The notes beneath the pieces were generated by a model. That model was not told where the DNA came from and searched no databases. It saw only the letters and a program-made list of their open reading frames with translations. 64,000 nt of DNA from Allobacillus halotolerans. GTDB lineage: Bacteria > Bacillota > Bacilli > Bacillales > Alkalibacillaceae. The stretch lies in assembly GCF_028743495.1 (NCBI RefSeq), contig NZ_CP117968.1. One strand, written 5' to 3'. Positions 53,208 to 61,698 of this stretch are shown here, piece after piece. Every line of letters starts with the position of its first letter. The first letter of the stretch is position 1. The translations under genes and the position numbers were made by a program.

Positions 53208-53285
53208 TCACTTCTTCTTTTTCGAATTAAACATGATGGCGATAATAAAGATGACAAATACGGCGGCAAAGATTGAAGAGTCCAT
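53208..53285 (-). CDS. 25-residue single-pass membrane peptide
   Basis: MDSSIFAAVFVIFIIAIMF is followed by NSKKKK: one membrane helix and a basic tail. GGAGTG lies 6 bases before ATG 53285, at good spacing. It is too short for usual gene calls, but a clear start, a ribosome binding site and a hydrophobic-plus-basic pattern support it. It sits 36 bp upstream of the methyltransferase on the same strand. Function is unknown; similar micro-proteins include small membrane regulators. Confidence 0.5.
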   Translation of the reverse strand: MDSSIFAAVFVIFIIAIMFNSKKKK

Positions 53286-53345
53286 TGTATTCACTCCGTT
53301 CTCCTTATCGATTTGGACCTTTTTATTTCGCAATATAATGAAAAA

Positions 53346-53371
53346 GACCACACCTAACCGTAGATGTGATC
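53346..53371 (-). terminator. menB (men operon) terminator
   Basis: On the minus strand GATCACA and TGTGGTC form a stem with a 12-base loop followed by TTTTTC, 15 bp after the menB stop. It marks the end of the menF-D-H-B transcript. Confidence 0.7.
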
Positions 53372-53386
53372 TTTGTTTTCTGCGAC

Positions 53387-54205
53387 TTATGGGAAGCGAG
53401 GGAACTGGTCGAAGTCCGGTTTGCGTTTTTCTTTAAATGCATCGCGGCCTTCTTTCGCTTCATCAGTTGTGTAGTAAAGTAGTGTTGCGTCTCCGCCCAT
53501 TTGTTGCAGTCCTGCCAAGCCGTCTGTGTCAGCGTTGAAGGATGCTTTTAGGAAGCGTAGTGCAGTTGGTGATTTTTCGAGCATTTCGTTACACCATTGG
53601 ATTGTTTCTTCTTCTAATTTTTCTAGTGGTACGACTGTGTTGACTAAGCCCATGTCTTCCGCTTCTTCTGCACTGTACTGACGGCATAAGTACCAGATTT
53701 CACGTGCTTTCTTATGTCCTACCATACGAGCAAGAAGTCCTGCGCCGTAACCAGCATCGAAGCTTCCTACTTTTGGTCCTGTTTGACCGAATACAGCGTT
53801 GTCAGCAGCAATCGTCAAGTCACAGCATACGTGTAAGACGTGGCCGCCTCCGATTGCATATCCGGAAACCATCGCTACGACTGGTTTAGGGATGACACGA
53901 ATCAAGCGTTGTAGGTCCAATACGTTTAAGCGTGGCACTTCGTCTGTACCGACATAACCACCGTGTCCACGAACAGACTGGTCTCCACCGGAACAGAATG
54001 CTTTGTCTCCTGCACCTGCAAGAACGATGACACCTACTTCTTTGTCATCACGTGCTCTTGTGAATGCATCGATCATTTCTTTAACCGTTAATGGCGTAAA
54101 CGCGTTACGCTTTTCTGGTCGGTTAATGGTAACTTTTGCGATTCCGTTGTATTTTTCGTAAATAATTTCTTCATAGTCTCGAACTTTTGTCCATTCGACT
54201 GCCAT
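53387..54205 (-). CDS. menB: 1,4-dihydroxy-2-naphthoyl-CoA synthase
   Basis: A 272-residue crotonase-fold enzyme that closes the ring of o-succinylbenzoyl-CoA in menaquinone synthesis. Family motifs are [18 protein letters not shown] (near 80), [19 protein letters not shown] (near 125) and [13 protein letters not shown] (near 155). AGGAGG precedes ATG 54205. It is the last gene of the menF-D-H-B operon here, 13 bp after menH, unlike B. subtilis where menE follows. Confidence 0.97.
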   Translation of the reverse strand: MAVEWTKVRDYEEIIYEKYNGIAKVTINRPEKRNAFTPLTVKEMIDAFTRARDDKEVGVIVLAGAGDKAFCSGGDQSVRGHGGYVGTDEVPRLNVLDLQRLIRVIPKPVVAMVSGYAIGGGHVLHVCCDLTIAADNAVFGQTGPKVGSFDAGYGAGLLARMVGHKKAREIWYLCRQYSAEEAEDMGLVNTVVPLEKLEEETIQWCNEMLEKSPTALRFLKASFNADTDGLAGLQQMGGDATLLYYTTDEAKEGRDAFKEKRKPDFDQFPRFP

Positions 54206-54217
54206 ATTGTTTTCCTC

Positions 54218-55039
54218 CTACGTATGTGTTTTATGTTTCATATGGATTTGTAAAAATTCACTTACTATTTTAACAAAAGAATGGAGATTTTCCACGTGAA
54301 CTGCATGACCCGCTTCTTCAACAATGTTCAACTCCGCTTGTGGCAAGCGTTCAACCATTTTTTGATTGATTGCCGTAAATTTCTCATCGAGCTTACCCGT
54401 AATTAAACATGTCGGAAGGTTCAGTTGTTCTAAACGGTCCCATAAAGACGGCATGACTCCGGTTCCCATCGTTTGAAGCGATAGCGCAAGTCCGTGCTCC
54501 GTTTGGATGAGTCGTTCTTTTCGAATCGCTTTTTGAATGTCGTTCGGTAAAGACTTTTGCGTTTGGAAGAGCGGGATATTTTCCCAATAGTCGACAAATC
54601 GCTCGATTCCTTTTTCTTCGATAAATGTAGCCAGTTCTTCGTCTTTCTTTTTTCGTTCGGCTCGCTCTTCTTCCGATTCAAGTCCTGGCGATGCACCGAC
54701 CAAGGTTAAGCTTTTGACACGGTTCGGGTACCGGTCTGCCAGGAGCATAGCGGTGCGGCCACCCATGGAATAACCAACTAAATGAAAGCGATTGAGCTCT
54801 AATTGATTAATGACTTCAATCAATTCATCGACATAGCCTTCCATCGTTTTTTCATCACGAATGAGGGTTTTTCCATGGCCTGGCATGTCAATTCCAATCC
54901 ACTGACAAAAAATGTCTGATTGATTCACAAGATTTTCCCATTGTTTGGCGGTCCCGGTAAAGCCGTGTAGAAGTACGACCGGTTCGCCAGCACCTGCCAG
55001 CCGGACAAAATATTGTTGATTTCCTACAGGTACAATCAT
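54218..55039 (-). CDS. menH: 2-succinyl-6-hydroxy-2,4-cyclohexadiene-1-carboxylate synthase
   Basis: A 273-residue alpha/beta hydrolase that removes pyruvate from SEPHCHC in menaquinone synthesis. The nucleophile Ser is in LVGYSMGGRTAM (near 97), HGFTG is the oxyanion loop (near 25) and the His is in EEAGHAVHVEN (near 252). The acidic residue is in GKLDEKF (near 225). The TTG at 55048 abuts the ribosome binding site; ATG 55039 is the better start. It lies 5 bp after menD. Confidence 0.93.
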   Translation of the reverse strand: MIVPVGNQQYFVRLAGAGEPVVLLHGFTGTAKQWENLVNQSDIFCQWIGIDMPGHGKTLIRDEKTMEGYVDELIEVINQLELNRFHLVGYSMGGRTAMLLADRYPNRVKSLTLVGASPGLESEEERAERKKKDEELATFIEEKGIERFVDYWENIPLFQTQKSLPNDIQKAIRKERLIQTEHGLALSLQTMGTGVMPSLWDRLEQLNLPTCLITGKLDEKFTAINQKMVERLPQAELNIVEEAGHAVHVENLHSFVKIVSEFLQIHMKHKTHT

Positions 55040-55044
55040 TTCAA

Positions 55045-56772
55045 TCAACCTTCTTTACTGATACTTTCTGCAATGCGTTGCCATAACGCTCGGTGATGTT
55101 GTTTGTTTTCATCACGCTCTGTTACGACTTCGATGATTTCCATTCCCGTAATTGGCTGTTCCAGCAGCTGTTGTAATTCTTTGGATCTGGTCGGTTGGTG
55201 ATAGTGATAGCCGACCGCTTCAGCCAATGCTTTGATCGGCGGGTTAAATGGCGTGCCGAACAATGTTTCAAAATGATCTGCTTCACTGTTTTGTGGCAAG
55301 AAAGAGAAGATCCCGCCTCCGTTGTTGTTGACGACGACAACACGTAGATTCAGTTCATATTTTCTTGCGATAAATAATGCCGTGTAGTCATGTAAAAAGG
55401 ATAGGTCGCCAAGAAATAGGGTTACGGCTCTCCCTGTCGCTGCAAATCCAGTCGCTGTTGAAATTAATCCGTCAATGCCGTTCGCTCCACGGTTTCCATG
55501 GATGCGGATTTTTTCTTTTTTGGTGAGTGAGAATGTATCTAAGTCACGGATTGGCATGCTGTTACCGACGAAAATAACGTCTCCGGTAGTAGCCGCTTCG
55601 GTTAATTCATATGCGACTTTGCCTTCGGTTAACTGTTCCCCATCAACCGATTCGTGAATCTCTTTCATCGCTGCTTCATCCATTTTTGTCCACGTGTCTA
55701 ACCATGCCGGGTCACCGGTTGGCTGCACAGGTGATTTCAACATTTGTTGAACGAGTTCATTTGGTTCACTGTAGACCATCGTCGTTTCCAAGCTTGCCGG
55801 TTCACGGTATCCGCTCGCTTGATCAACGACGATATGGTGTTTCAGTGGAATCGCTTGAATCCATTTCAAATAAGGCTTTGATACAGGCATCGCACCGAAG
55901 CGAAGGATAAAATCTGGCTCAAAGCTGCGCCCGAATTCTTCATCTTTCAAAATGGCATCATACGTTGAAATCACTTTTGCGTTTCCGTTATTTCCGTGAC
56001 GAACATGCGATAATACGTCCGCGAAAATAGGGATGTTCCATTGTTCTGCCAATTGGTGGATGGCTTCAACGTCTGTATCACCCGGCAATTCTCCACAAAC
56101 GATGATGCCTTTTGATAAATCTTTTAGTTGATCGATCAATGTTTCGGTCTGACTTGGATGTAGCTGTTCATGTCCGGTGATTCCTGTCACATATTTGCCC
56201 GATGCATTGCCCCAAAGATTTTCCAATGTGAAATCCGGAATAAGCGGATCTCTAAAAGGAAAGTTCAACTGAACAGCACCTGGTTGGGTCGCTTCCGCTT
56301 GGCTATATGCTCTTGCTGCTTGGCGTCTCGCATACGCTACGAGCGATGGGTTTGCTTCTGGAATTGCCATTTCGTGGAAATGTTTTACGTAGTCGCCATA
56401 CATTTTGATTTGATCAATTGCTTGCGGTGCCCCGTTATCGCGAAGTTCATGCGGACGGTCCGCTGTTAAGACGATTAAGGGTACACGGCTATAATACGCT
56501 TCGACGATGGCCGGGTAATAGTTCGCCGCAGCCGTTCCAGATGTACAGACTAATGCGACGGGTTTTTGTTTTGATTTCGCCATCCCTAAGGCAAAGAATG
56601 CAGATGAGCGTTCATCAAAATGCACCCACTCCTGAATGGTTGGGTGCTCGGTAAAGGTCAATGCTAAGGGAGTCGAGCGAGAGCCCGGCGAAATGACGAC
56701 ATGTTCCATTCCGTTTTGGGCTAACTCATCGACAAAGTTGGTTAAATATCTAGACGCTTCTCCCATATTCAT
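55045..56772 (-). CDS. menD: SEPHCHC synthase (MenD)
   Basis: A 575-residue thiamin-diphosphate enzyme that joins isochorismate and 2-oxoglutarate. The N-terminus has HVVISPGSRSTPLAL (near 21), ALVCTSGTAAANYYPA with the cofactor-activating region (near 73) and VPLIVLTADRPHELRD. The ThDP-binding motif GDLSFLHD followed by NNNGGGIFSFLP lies near 445-485. The ATG at 56772 comes directly after the menF stop (TAAATG), with GGGAGG 10 bases upstream. Tight spacing with menH shows operon membership. Confidence 0.97.
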   Translation of the reverse strand: MNMGEASRYLTNFVDELAQNGMEHVVISPGSRSTPLALTFTEHPTIQEWVHFDERSSAFFALGMAKSKQKPVALVCTSGTAAANYYPAIVEAYYSRVPLIVLTADRPHELRDNGAPQAIDQIKMYGDYVKHFHEMAIPEANPSLVAYARRQAARAYSQAEATQPGAVQLNFPFRDPLIPDFTLENLWGNASGKYVTGITGHEQLHPSQTETLIDQLKDLSKGIIVCGELPGDTDVEAIHQLAEQWNIPIFADVLSHVRHGNNGNAKVISTYDAILKDEEFGRSFEPDFILRFGAMPVSKPYLKWIQAIPLKHHIVVDQASGYREPASLETTMVYSEPNELVQQMLKSPVQPTGDPAWLDTWTKMDEAAMKEIHESVDGEQLTEGKVAYELTEAATTGDVIFVGNSMPIRDLDTFSLTKKEKIRIHGNRGANGIDGLISTATGFAATGRAVTLFLGDLSFLHDYTALFIARKYELNLRVVVVNNNGGGIFSFLPQNSEADHFETLFGTPFNPPIKALAEAVGYHYHQPTRSKELQQLLEQPITGMEIIEVVTERDENKQHHRALWQRIAESISKEG

Positions 56773-58164
56773 TTACTGCGTACCTCCCAAAGCATCAAGC
56801 ATTGGTGTAAACTTGATCCGTGTTTCTTCGTATTCCGCTCGTGGGTCAGAATCTTTTACGACACCACAACCTGCGAATAACGTAGCTTGATTTTCAGTAA
56901 TGAGTCCCGAACGAATCGCGACGGCGAATTCTCCGTCGAAATTTGCATCCAACCAACCGATTGGGCCCGCGTACCAACCACGATCAAACGGTTCTTTTTC
57001 ATCGATAAATTGAAGGGCTTTGTCACGCGGTTCTCCACCTAATGCCGGTGTGGGGTGTAATTGTTTCACCAAATCCAAAATCGTTGCATCGCTTTTCAAT
57101 GTAGCTGTCACTGGTGTAAAAAGGTGTTGCAACGATTTCAATGGATAAATGACGGGTGCGTCGGGAATATCAAAGCTTTCGACATAAGGAGCGACCGACT
57201 GCTTGATCATTTGCACGACATAGTCATGCTCTTCACGATTTTTCTCATCGTTTAACAGCTGCCATGCGAGCATTTCATCATCTTCCTCTGTCTTTCCTCG
57301 AGCGGTTGTCCCAGCAAGGCAGGCCGATAACAATTCATTTCCTTTTACTTGAACGAGTCGTTCCGGTGTTGCACCGATAAATGCGTCGTCCTCCTGCTCA
57401 ATGACAAATACATAGCTATTCGTCTGCTTATCGATCATTCGTTCAATGACTTCAGCAAGTGGAATTTCGTGATCGAATAAAACGTCTGTTTTTCTCGCCA
57501 ATACGACTTTTTCAAGTGCTTGTTCACGAATGGCATCGATTGCTTCATTCAATAAGTTTTCCCAGTGTTCATACGTAAATTGATCATGCATCGATTGCAC
57601 CGTCGGTAAGGTTACCTCAATGGATGGCTTGCTCAGCACCTTTTTCATTTCGGTAAAACGGTTTGCGATTTCATTTACATTCGTTGTCGCATCAATCGTC
57701 GTATGGTGCGTTAAGTATGTCTGACCGTCTTGTTCTGTCAGCATCCATTTCGCTAAAATCATCTCACCAGAAGCGAATGCTTTCCACGTGTCGTCTGTTT
57801 GATTGATGTGATCCATAAATGAAAAGCCGCCAAATAAAATGGGACCTGTTCCAGCTTCGCCCGCTTCAGGAAGCAAGCAATTCTCCAAATACGCTTCCCA
57901 TTGCTTTCGAATGGACTGGAAACGGTCCTCACCTTTTTCGGGGGTCAATCGTTTATGTGCACCGACACCCGCGATTTTCATATCGCCAGTCGGATTTTGC
58001 CAAAACATTCGGTCCCCTAAGTTTTTCGTTTTCTTGAAAAACTGCAGGGCAGATATATGTTCGATCGGTTCCACAAGGGATACCTCAATTTGTTTACGGT
58101 TCGTTATATAAGCCGTTGCTTGATTTAATTGGTCATGCACGGATGTTTTCTCAATTTGAATCAT
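56773..58164 (-). CDS. menF: Isochorismate synthase
   Basis: A 463-residue chorismate-utilising enzyme that makes isochorismate, the entry point to menaquinone. The C-terminal chorismate-binding domain is recognised by ATPERLVQVKGNELLSACLA (near 275), HPTPALGGEPRDKA (near 355) and the end GCGVVKDSDPRAEYEETRIK (near 430). GGAGG before ATG 58164 decides against the start eight codons upstream. It is the first gene of the menF-D-H-B operon, with a promoter at 58208-58236. Confidence 0.96.
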   Translation of the reverse strand: MIQIEKTSVHDQLNQATAYITNRKQIEVSLVEPIEHISALQFFKKTKNLGDRMFWQNPTGDMKIAGVGAHKRLTPEKGEDRFQSIRKQWEAYLENCLLPEAGEAGTGPILFGGFSFMDHINQTDDTWKAFASGEMILAKWMLTEQDGQTYLTHHTTIDATTNVNEIANRFTEMKKVLSKPSIEVTLPTVQSMHDQFTYEHWENLLNEAIDAIREQALEKVVLARKTDVLFDHEIPLAEVIERMIDKQTNSYVFVIEQEDDAFIGATPERLVQVKGNELLSACLAGTTARGKTEEDDEMLAWQLLNDEKNREEHDYVVQMIKQSVAPYVESFDIPDAPVIYPLKSLQHLFTPVTATLKSDATILDLVKQLHPTPALGGEPRDKALQFIDEKEPFDRGWYAGPIGWLDANFDGEFAVAIRSGLITENQATLFAGCGVVKDSDPRAEYEETRIKFTPMLDALGGTQ

Positions 58165-58207
58165 GCATATTCCTCCACCTATTCTCATTAAAAACGGTCC
58201 ACCCTAT

Positions 58208-58236
58208 ATTGTAAGTCTTTTTGCGGATGTGGACAA
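58208..58236 (-). promoter_or_regulatory. men operon promoter
   Basis: Minus strand TTGTCC (58231-58236), 17-bp spacer, TACAAT (58208-58213), about 45 bp upstream of menF. Confidence 0.6.
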
Positions 58237-58301
58237 GAATAAGCACCGAAGTGAAGGTTGGGAGGCTGAGGAAATGAAGAGAGGAATTTCCTTGTTTTTA
58301 C

Positions 58302-58499
58302 TTATTCACCGATGATGTTTTTCACTCGGCCAACTTGTCCGTCTTGTAGTCGAACTTTAATTCCGTGTGGGTGTTGGGCTGACTTGGTCAATATGTCTTT
58401 TACAATTCCACGCGTCGTTTTTCCAGTTCGTTGATCTTGTTTTAGAACAATATCAACCTCTATACCTGGCTGAATGTTTTTGCGTTCTTGTCCGTTCAT
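58302..58499 (-). CDS. ywbE: YwbE family protein (DUF2196)
   Basis: A 65-residue conserved small protein of the YwbE family. Family features are the KNIQPGIEVDIVLKQDQRTG stretch followed by TTRGIVKDILT and the end HPHGIKVRLQDGQVGRVKNI. It forms a small beta-barrel-like domain. Function is unknown; the Gly/Lys-rich beta pattern resembles KOW-like nucleic-acid binders, which is an inference. A GGAAGTG site precedes ATG 58499. It reads towards the men operon promoter, with about 65 bp between. Confidence 0.88.
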   Translation of the reverse strand: MNGQERKNIQPGIEVDIVLKQDQRTGKTTRGIVKDILTKSAQHPHGIKVRLQDGQVGRVKNIIGE

Positions 58500-58596
58500 C
58501 TGTTCACTTCCTTTATGTCTTCGTGATTCGGTTTAGTTTACTGTATTCGTGGTTCAAAATCAATGGGAAAAATATTATAACGACTTCTTTTCAAAT

Positions 58597-58949
58597 TGCT
58601 TTGTTAAGATTCGTTGTTGATGATTCAATATTGATTTCTTCACGTTTTATCGATGGCTTTTCTCTATTTTTCGACGGCTTCGATCCGGTTTTCGACGGCT
58701 TCACACGATTTTTCGACGGCTGCGCTCCGGTTTTCGGCAGCTTTGCCCGGTTTTTCGACGGCTTCGATCCGTTTTTCGGCGGCTTCAAACGGTTTTTCGA
58801 CGGCTTTGCTCAATTTATCGACGGGTTCTCCTGGTTTATCGACGGCTTTGCTCAATTTATCGACGGGTTCTCCTGATTTATCGGCGGCTTCATATGGTTT
58901 ATCGGCAGAACGATGTTACCCATAGGACGTGTGTGGTTTTAACATAGCC
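58597..58949. repeat. MITE-like element with 21-bp tandem repeat core (copy 2)
   Basis: The left end GCTTTGTTAAGATTCGTTG and the next 20 bases match the left end of the element at 14825, and the right end (TTTTAACATAGCC) matches that element's right end and is inverted to the left. About twelve 21-bp units of the form TTTTCGACGGCTTCGATCCGG lie between, later changing to TTTATCGACGGCTTTGCTCAA. Frames across it (LSTAS- or FIDGF-type repeats) are period artefacts. Confidence 0.8.
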
Positions 58950-58989
58950 TTTCAATTAAGCTTCAATCAAGTTTCGAAAGTTGTTCACA

Positions 58990-59018
58990 TTGACATCCAA
59001 GTAGGCATTCTCTAAACT
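58990..59018 (+). promoter_or_regulatory. Candidate menA promoter
   Basis: TTGACA (58990-58995), 17-bp spacer, TAAACT (59013-59018), about 48 bp upstream of menA and just outside the repeat element. Confidence 0.55.
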
Positions 59019-59065
59019 TATTTTAGATTAATCAACGTATTATTTGGGAGAGAGGGAATTGTTTC

Positions 59066-60001
59066 ATGTCCAGCGATAAATCCATCCGAGATGCACTTCA
59101 AGAAAAATCGGGCTTTCAAGTGTGGTGGCGGATGATTCGACCACATACATTGACGGCTTCATTTGCACCTGTTTTTATTGGCACGATGATTGCCAGCTTG
59201 GAAACGGGACTACATTTTGGTTTGTTTATTGCCATGTTACTAGCATCGATGCTAATCCAAGCGGCAACCAATATGTTTAATGAATATTATGATTTTAAAA
59301 AAGGACTCGATAACGATCAGTCCGTCGGAATCGGCGGGACAATTGTTCGTGACGGCGTTTCACCAGAGCGAGTTCGGAATTTGGCCTTTATTTTTTATGG
59401 AATCGCCGTTTTATTAGGTTTTTACATCTGTTTAGAAACGACGTTCTGGATTGCCGTCATCGGCTCGGTCAGTATGTTATTCGGTTACTTATATACTGGC
59501 GGTCCAATACCGATTGCCTATACGCCGTTCGGTGAAATTTTCTCCGGATTTTTTATGGGTACTGTTATTATCGGCATTAGTTTTTACATTCAAACCGAAG
59601 TTGTGACCGGAGAGTTACTTCTATTGACGATTCCGATTGCTGTATTGATTGGAGCGATTTTGCTTTCCAATAATATTCGTGACTTGGAAGGCGACAAAAA
59701 ACACGGCCGGAAGACGCTTGCGATTTTAGTCGGCCGTGACAATGCGATTCGCGTACTTGCTGGGTTTTTCATCGTCGCCTACTTATGCGCCATTATTTTT
59801 ATGGCGATCGGCATGATGCCAATCTGGGGTCTGATTGTCTTTCTCAGTGTGAAAAAAGCATATGATGCCGTGAAAACGTTTAAAGAGAATGAGACACCTC
59901 TTGAAATGATGCCGGCGATGAAATATACCGCGCAGACGAATACGTTTTATGGTTTGTTATATGGATTATCTTTCTTGCTTGCTCATGTTTTTACACTCTA
60001 A
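59066..60001 (+). CDS. menA: 1,4-dihydroxy-2-naphthoate polyprenyltransferase
   Basis: A 311-residue integral membrane UbiA-family enzyme that attaches the polyprenyl tail to DHNA. It has about nine membrane helices. The first Asp-rich motif is NMFNEYYDFKKGLDND (near 70) and the second is NNIRDLEGDKKHGRKT (near 205), both for magnesium-diphosphate binding. A GGGAGAGAGGG site precedes ATG 59066. It leads a three-gene plus-strand set with a hotdog thioesterase and a DksA-like protein. Confidence 0.95.
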   Translation: MSSDKSIRDALQEKSGFQVWWRMIRPHTLTASFAPVFIGTMIASLETGLHFGLFIAMLLASMLIQAATNMFNEYYDFKKGLDNDQSVGIGGTIVRDGVSPERVRNLAFIFYGIAVLLGFYICLETTFWIAVIGSVSMLFGYLYTGGPIPIAYTPFGEIFSGFFMGTVIIGISFYIQTEVVTGELLLLTIPIAVLIGAILLSNNIRDLEGDKKHGRKTLAILVGRDNAIRVLAGFFIVAYLCAIIFMAIGMMPIWGLIVFLSVKKAYDAVKTFKENETPLEMMPAMKYTAQTNTFYGLLYGLSFLLAHVFTL

Positions 60002-60048
60002 TCGAATAAGTTCTTGAAAAAAGGGAAAATTGAGAGGGGTTACTGTAA

Positions 60049-60429
60049 ATGAATTTAGAGGGTACATTGTTTGAAACGTTGGGAATTGAGGTATTAGAAG
60101 GAACAAAAGAAAAAGTGGTTTTATCCATGCCTGTCACACCTACTGTTCATCAACCAATGGGCTACTTGCATGGAGGAGCCTCTGTCGCTTTAGCTGAATC
60201 CGCCGCAAGTCTCGGTGGTTTTCTCAATGTCGATTCGGAAAAATATAATGTCTTTGGAATTGAAATTAATGCCAACCACATCAAAAGCAAACGTGATGGA
60301 ACCATTTATGCTTATGCGACACCAAGACATATTGGACGAACGACGATGGTATGGGAAATTGAAATCAAGGACGAAAACGACCGGTTGATTTGTTTATCAC
60401 GTTGCACAATTGGAGTGGTGGCAAAATAA
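60049..60429 (+). CDS. PaaI/YbdB-type hotdog thioesterase, candidate DHNA-CoA hydrolase
   Basis: A 126-residue hotdog-fold acyl-CoA thioesterase. The signature PMGYLHGGASVALAESAAS (near 37-55) holds the HGG motif and the catalytic Glu. NANHIKSKRDGTIYAYATP (near 85) is the next strand pair. It lies 47 bp after menA in one transcript. The DHNA-CoA thioesterase step of menaquinone synthesis is done by such enzymes (YuxO in B. subtilis, MenI in E. coli). That assignment is inferred from position and family. Confidence 0.88.
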   Translation: MNLEGTLFETLGIEVLEGTKEKVVLSMPVTPTVHQPMGYLHGGASVALAESAASLGGFLNVDSEKYNVFGIEINANHIKSKRDGTIYAYATPRHIGRTTMVWEIEIKDENDRLICLSRCTIGVVAK

Positions 60430-60451
60430 CAAATCAGGAGTGATTCATCTT

Positions 60452-60805
60452 ATGGACAAGCAAGATTTGAAAGAAATAAAAAATAAACTTGAAGATGAAA
60501 AACGTGACTTGGAAGAGCGAATCGAACGCTATTTAAACCAAGAGGACTTGATGGAAGGTTCCGTTGGAGAACTGAACTCCTTTGACGAAACGCACCCTGG
60601 CGATCAAGGGACTGAGCTTTTTGAACGAGAAAAAGATATGACAATTTATCACCGTGATCGACAGCAATTAGAAGAAGTCAATCATGCATTAGAAAAAATG
60701 GATACAGGCACATACGGTATTTGCGAAGAAACCGGTAAAGAAATCCCGGTTGAACGCTTGAAAGCTGTGCCAACTGCACGCACGGTGGTTTCGGAAGCGG
60801 AATAA
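60452..60805 (+). CDS. yteA: YteA-type DksA/TraR-like protein
   Basis: A 117-residue protein with an N-terminal coiled coil (about residues 2-28 and 55-80) and a C-terminal domain related to the DksA/TraR zinc finger. There the sequence is GTYGICEETGKEIPVERLKA followed by VPTARTVVSE. Only one cysteine remains, so a classical four-Cys zinc site is lost, as in several Bacillus members. The upstream 14 codons are rejected because GGAG precedes ATG 60452. It follows menA and the thioesterase as yteA follows menA in B. subtilis; its role may involve RNA polymerase. Confidence 0.8.
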   Translation: MDKQDLKEIKNKLEDEKRDLEERIERYLNQEDLMEGSVGELNSFDETHPGDQGTELFEREKDMTIYHRDRQQLEEVNHALEKMDTGTYGICEETGKEIPVERLKAVPTARTVVSEAE

Positions 60806-60897
60806 AAATTTATTTGAAAAGCAGCTCACCTTTTAGGCAAGTAGTTGACTTACCATGGAAAAAAACTGAGATGAAATAATACTTGAATGAATGCACA

Positions 60898-60937
60898 AAA
60901 ACGCTTGGTTAGAAATAAAACTCTATCCAAGCGTTTT
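60898..60937 (+). terminator. Terminator of the menA operon
   Basis: AAAACGCTTGG and CCAAGCGTTTT form an 11-bp stem with an 18-base loop, about 90 bp after the yteA stop. Confidence 0.7.
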
Positions 60938-61188
60938 GTATTGATTGCTAACTAAAGCCACATTTACTTAAGTGCACCATTTCACATTTTACGGAAATTT
61001 TTTTGCTATTTTCGAAAAACTATTAATCAGTTTATATAAAATAAAAATTGTGTCAGTATTCAGTATAAATGGTAGCGATATATTACAATAAAATAAAATA
61101 GACTGGCTTCGCATGAGGGGTTAGGTAGCACTGTTGATCTGCCGTTAGTCTTCGTCGGGAGACTTCCCGGGGAGGGAGGTGCTCGCCT

Positions 61189-61275
61189 ATGGACATTGTT
61201 AGTGCATTAACGCTGATGATATCCTTCGGGATGTTGGTGGCGTTTATTATGTCTGACAAAAACCAAAAAAAATAA
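61189..61275 (+). CDS. Type I toxin, holin-like small membrane peptide (copy 3)
   Basis: A 28-residue peptide differing from the one at 30605 only in its tail: MDIVSALTLMISFGMLVAF, then IMSDKNQKK. GGGAGGGAGGTG lies upstream of ATG 61189. The leader from GACTGGCTTCGCATGAGG (about 61110) onwards is almost identical to copy 1, including a TACAAT -10 near 61085. Single membrane helix plus basic tail is the usual layout for this toxin class. Confidence 0.82.
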   Translation: MDIVSALTLMISFGMLVAFIMSDKNQKK

Positions 61276-61417
61276 CCCCTCCAATGCGTTTGAGCGGTGC
61301 TGAGGGATTACTTTTTCCTTTTGCTGCCTAGCCCCTCTGATGGGGTTCGGTCTATTTCGACCGCTCCATGTACCAGCATGGGCGGTCTTTATTAGTTTAT
61401 GCACTTATAATCCTTCT
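61265..61417 (-). ncRNA. Antisense RNA antitoxin (copy 3)
   Basis: Minus-strand TATAAT (61424-61429) with TGTACA 16 bp upstream would start an RNA near 61417. The hairpin pairing near 61274-61310 with a T-run ends it around 61265. It overlaps the toxin's 3' end. The GACCGCCCATGCTGG stem region is conserved with copy 1. Confidence 0.7.
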
Positions 61418-61698
61418 ATGTTCATTATACCACGAAATGAATGTTTGTACACATTGACTTTTTTCTTAATATATTTTCATCGTCTACTCTATCCTGCCCT
61501 GATTTCACAACAGCCCCGTCCGTTTAAGTATAAGTTTCCACAAAGTTCTAACACTTATCATAGGATAACTTCCATTTTTCCAAATATACCACAAAAATTT
61601 CAACCAACTTCACAATCGACAAACTTATCAGCAATAAATATAACATAGCATTTAATATGTACTGCTTTTTATTCTAATACGGTTATTAGAGTGCTTCT

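Noticed and set aside
58591..58925. Frames with FSTAS or AVEKP repeats
   Set aside because: Same period artefact inside the inverted-repeat element.
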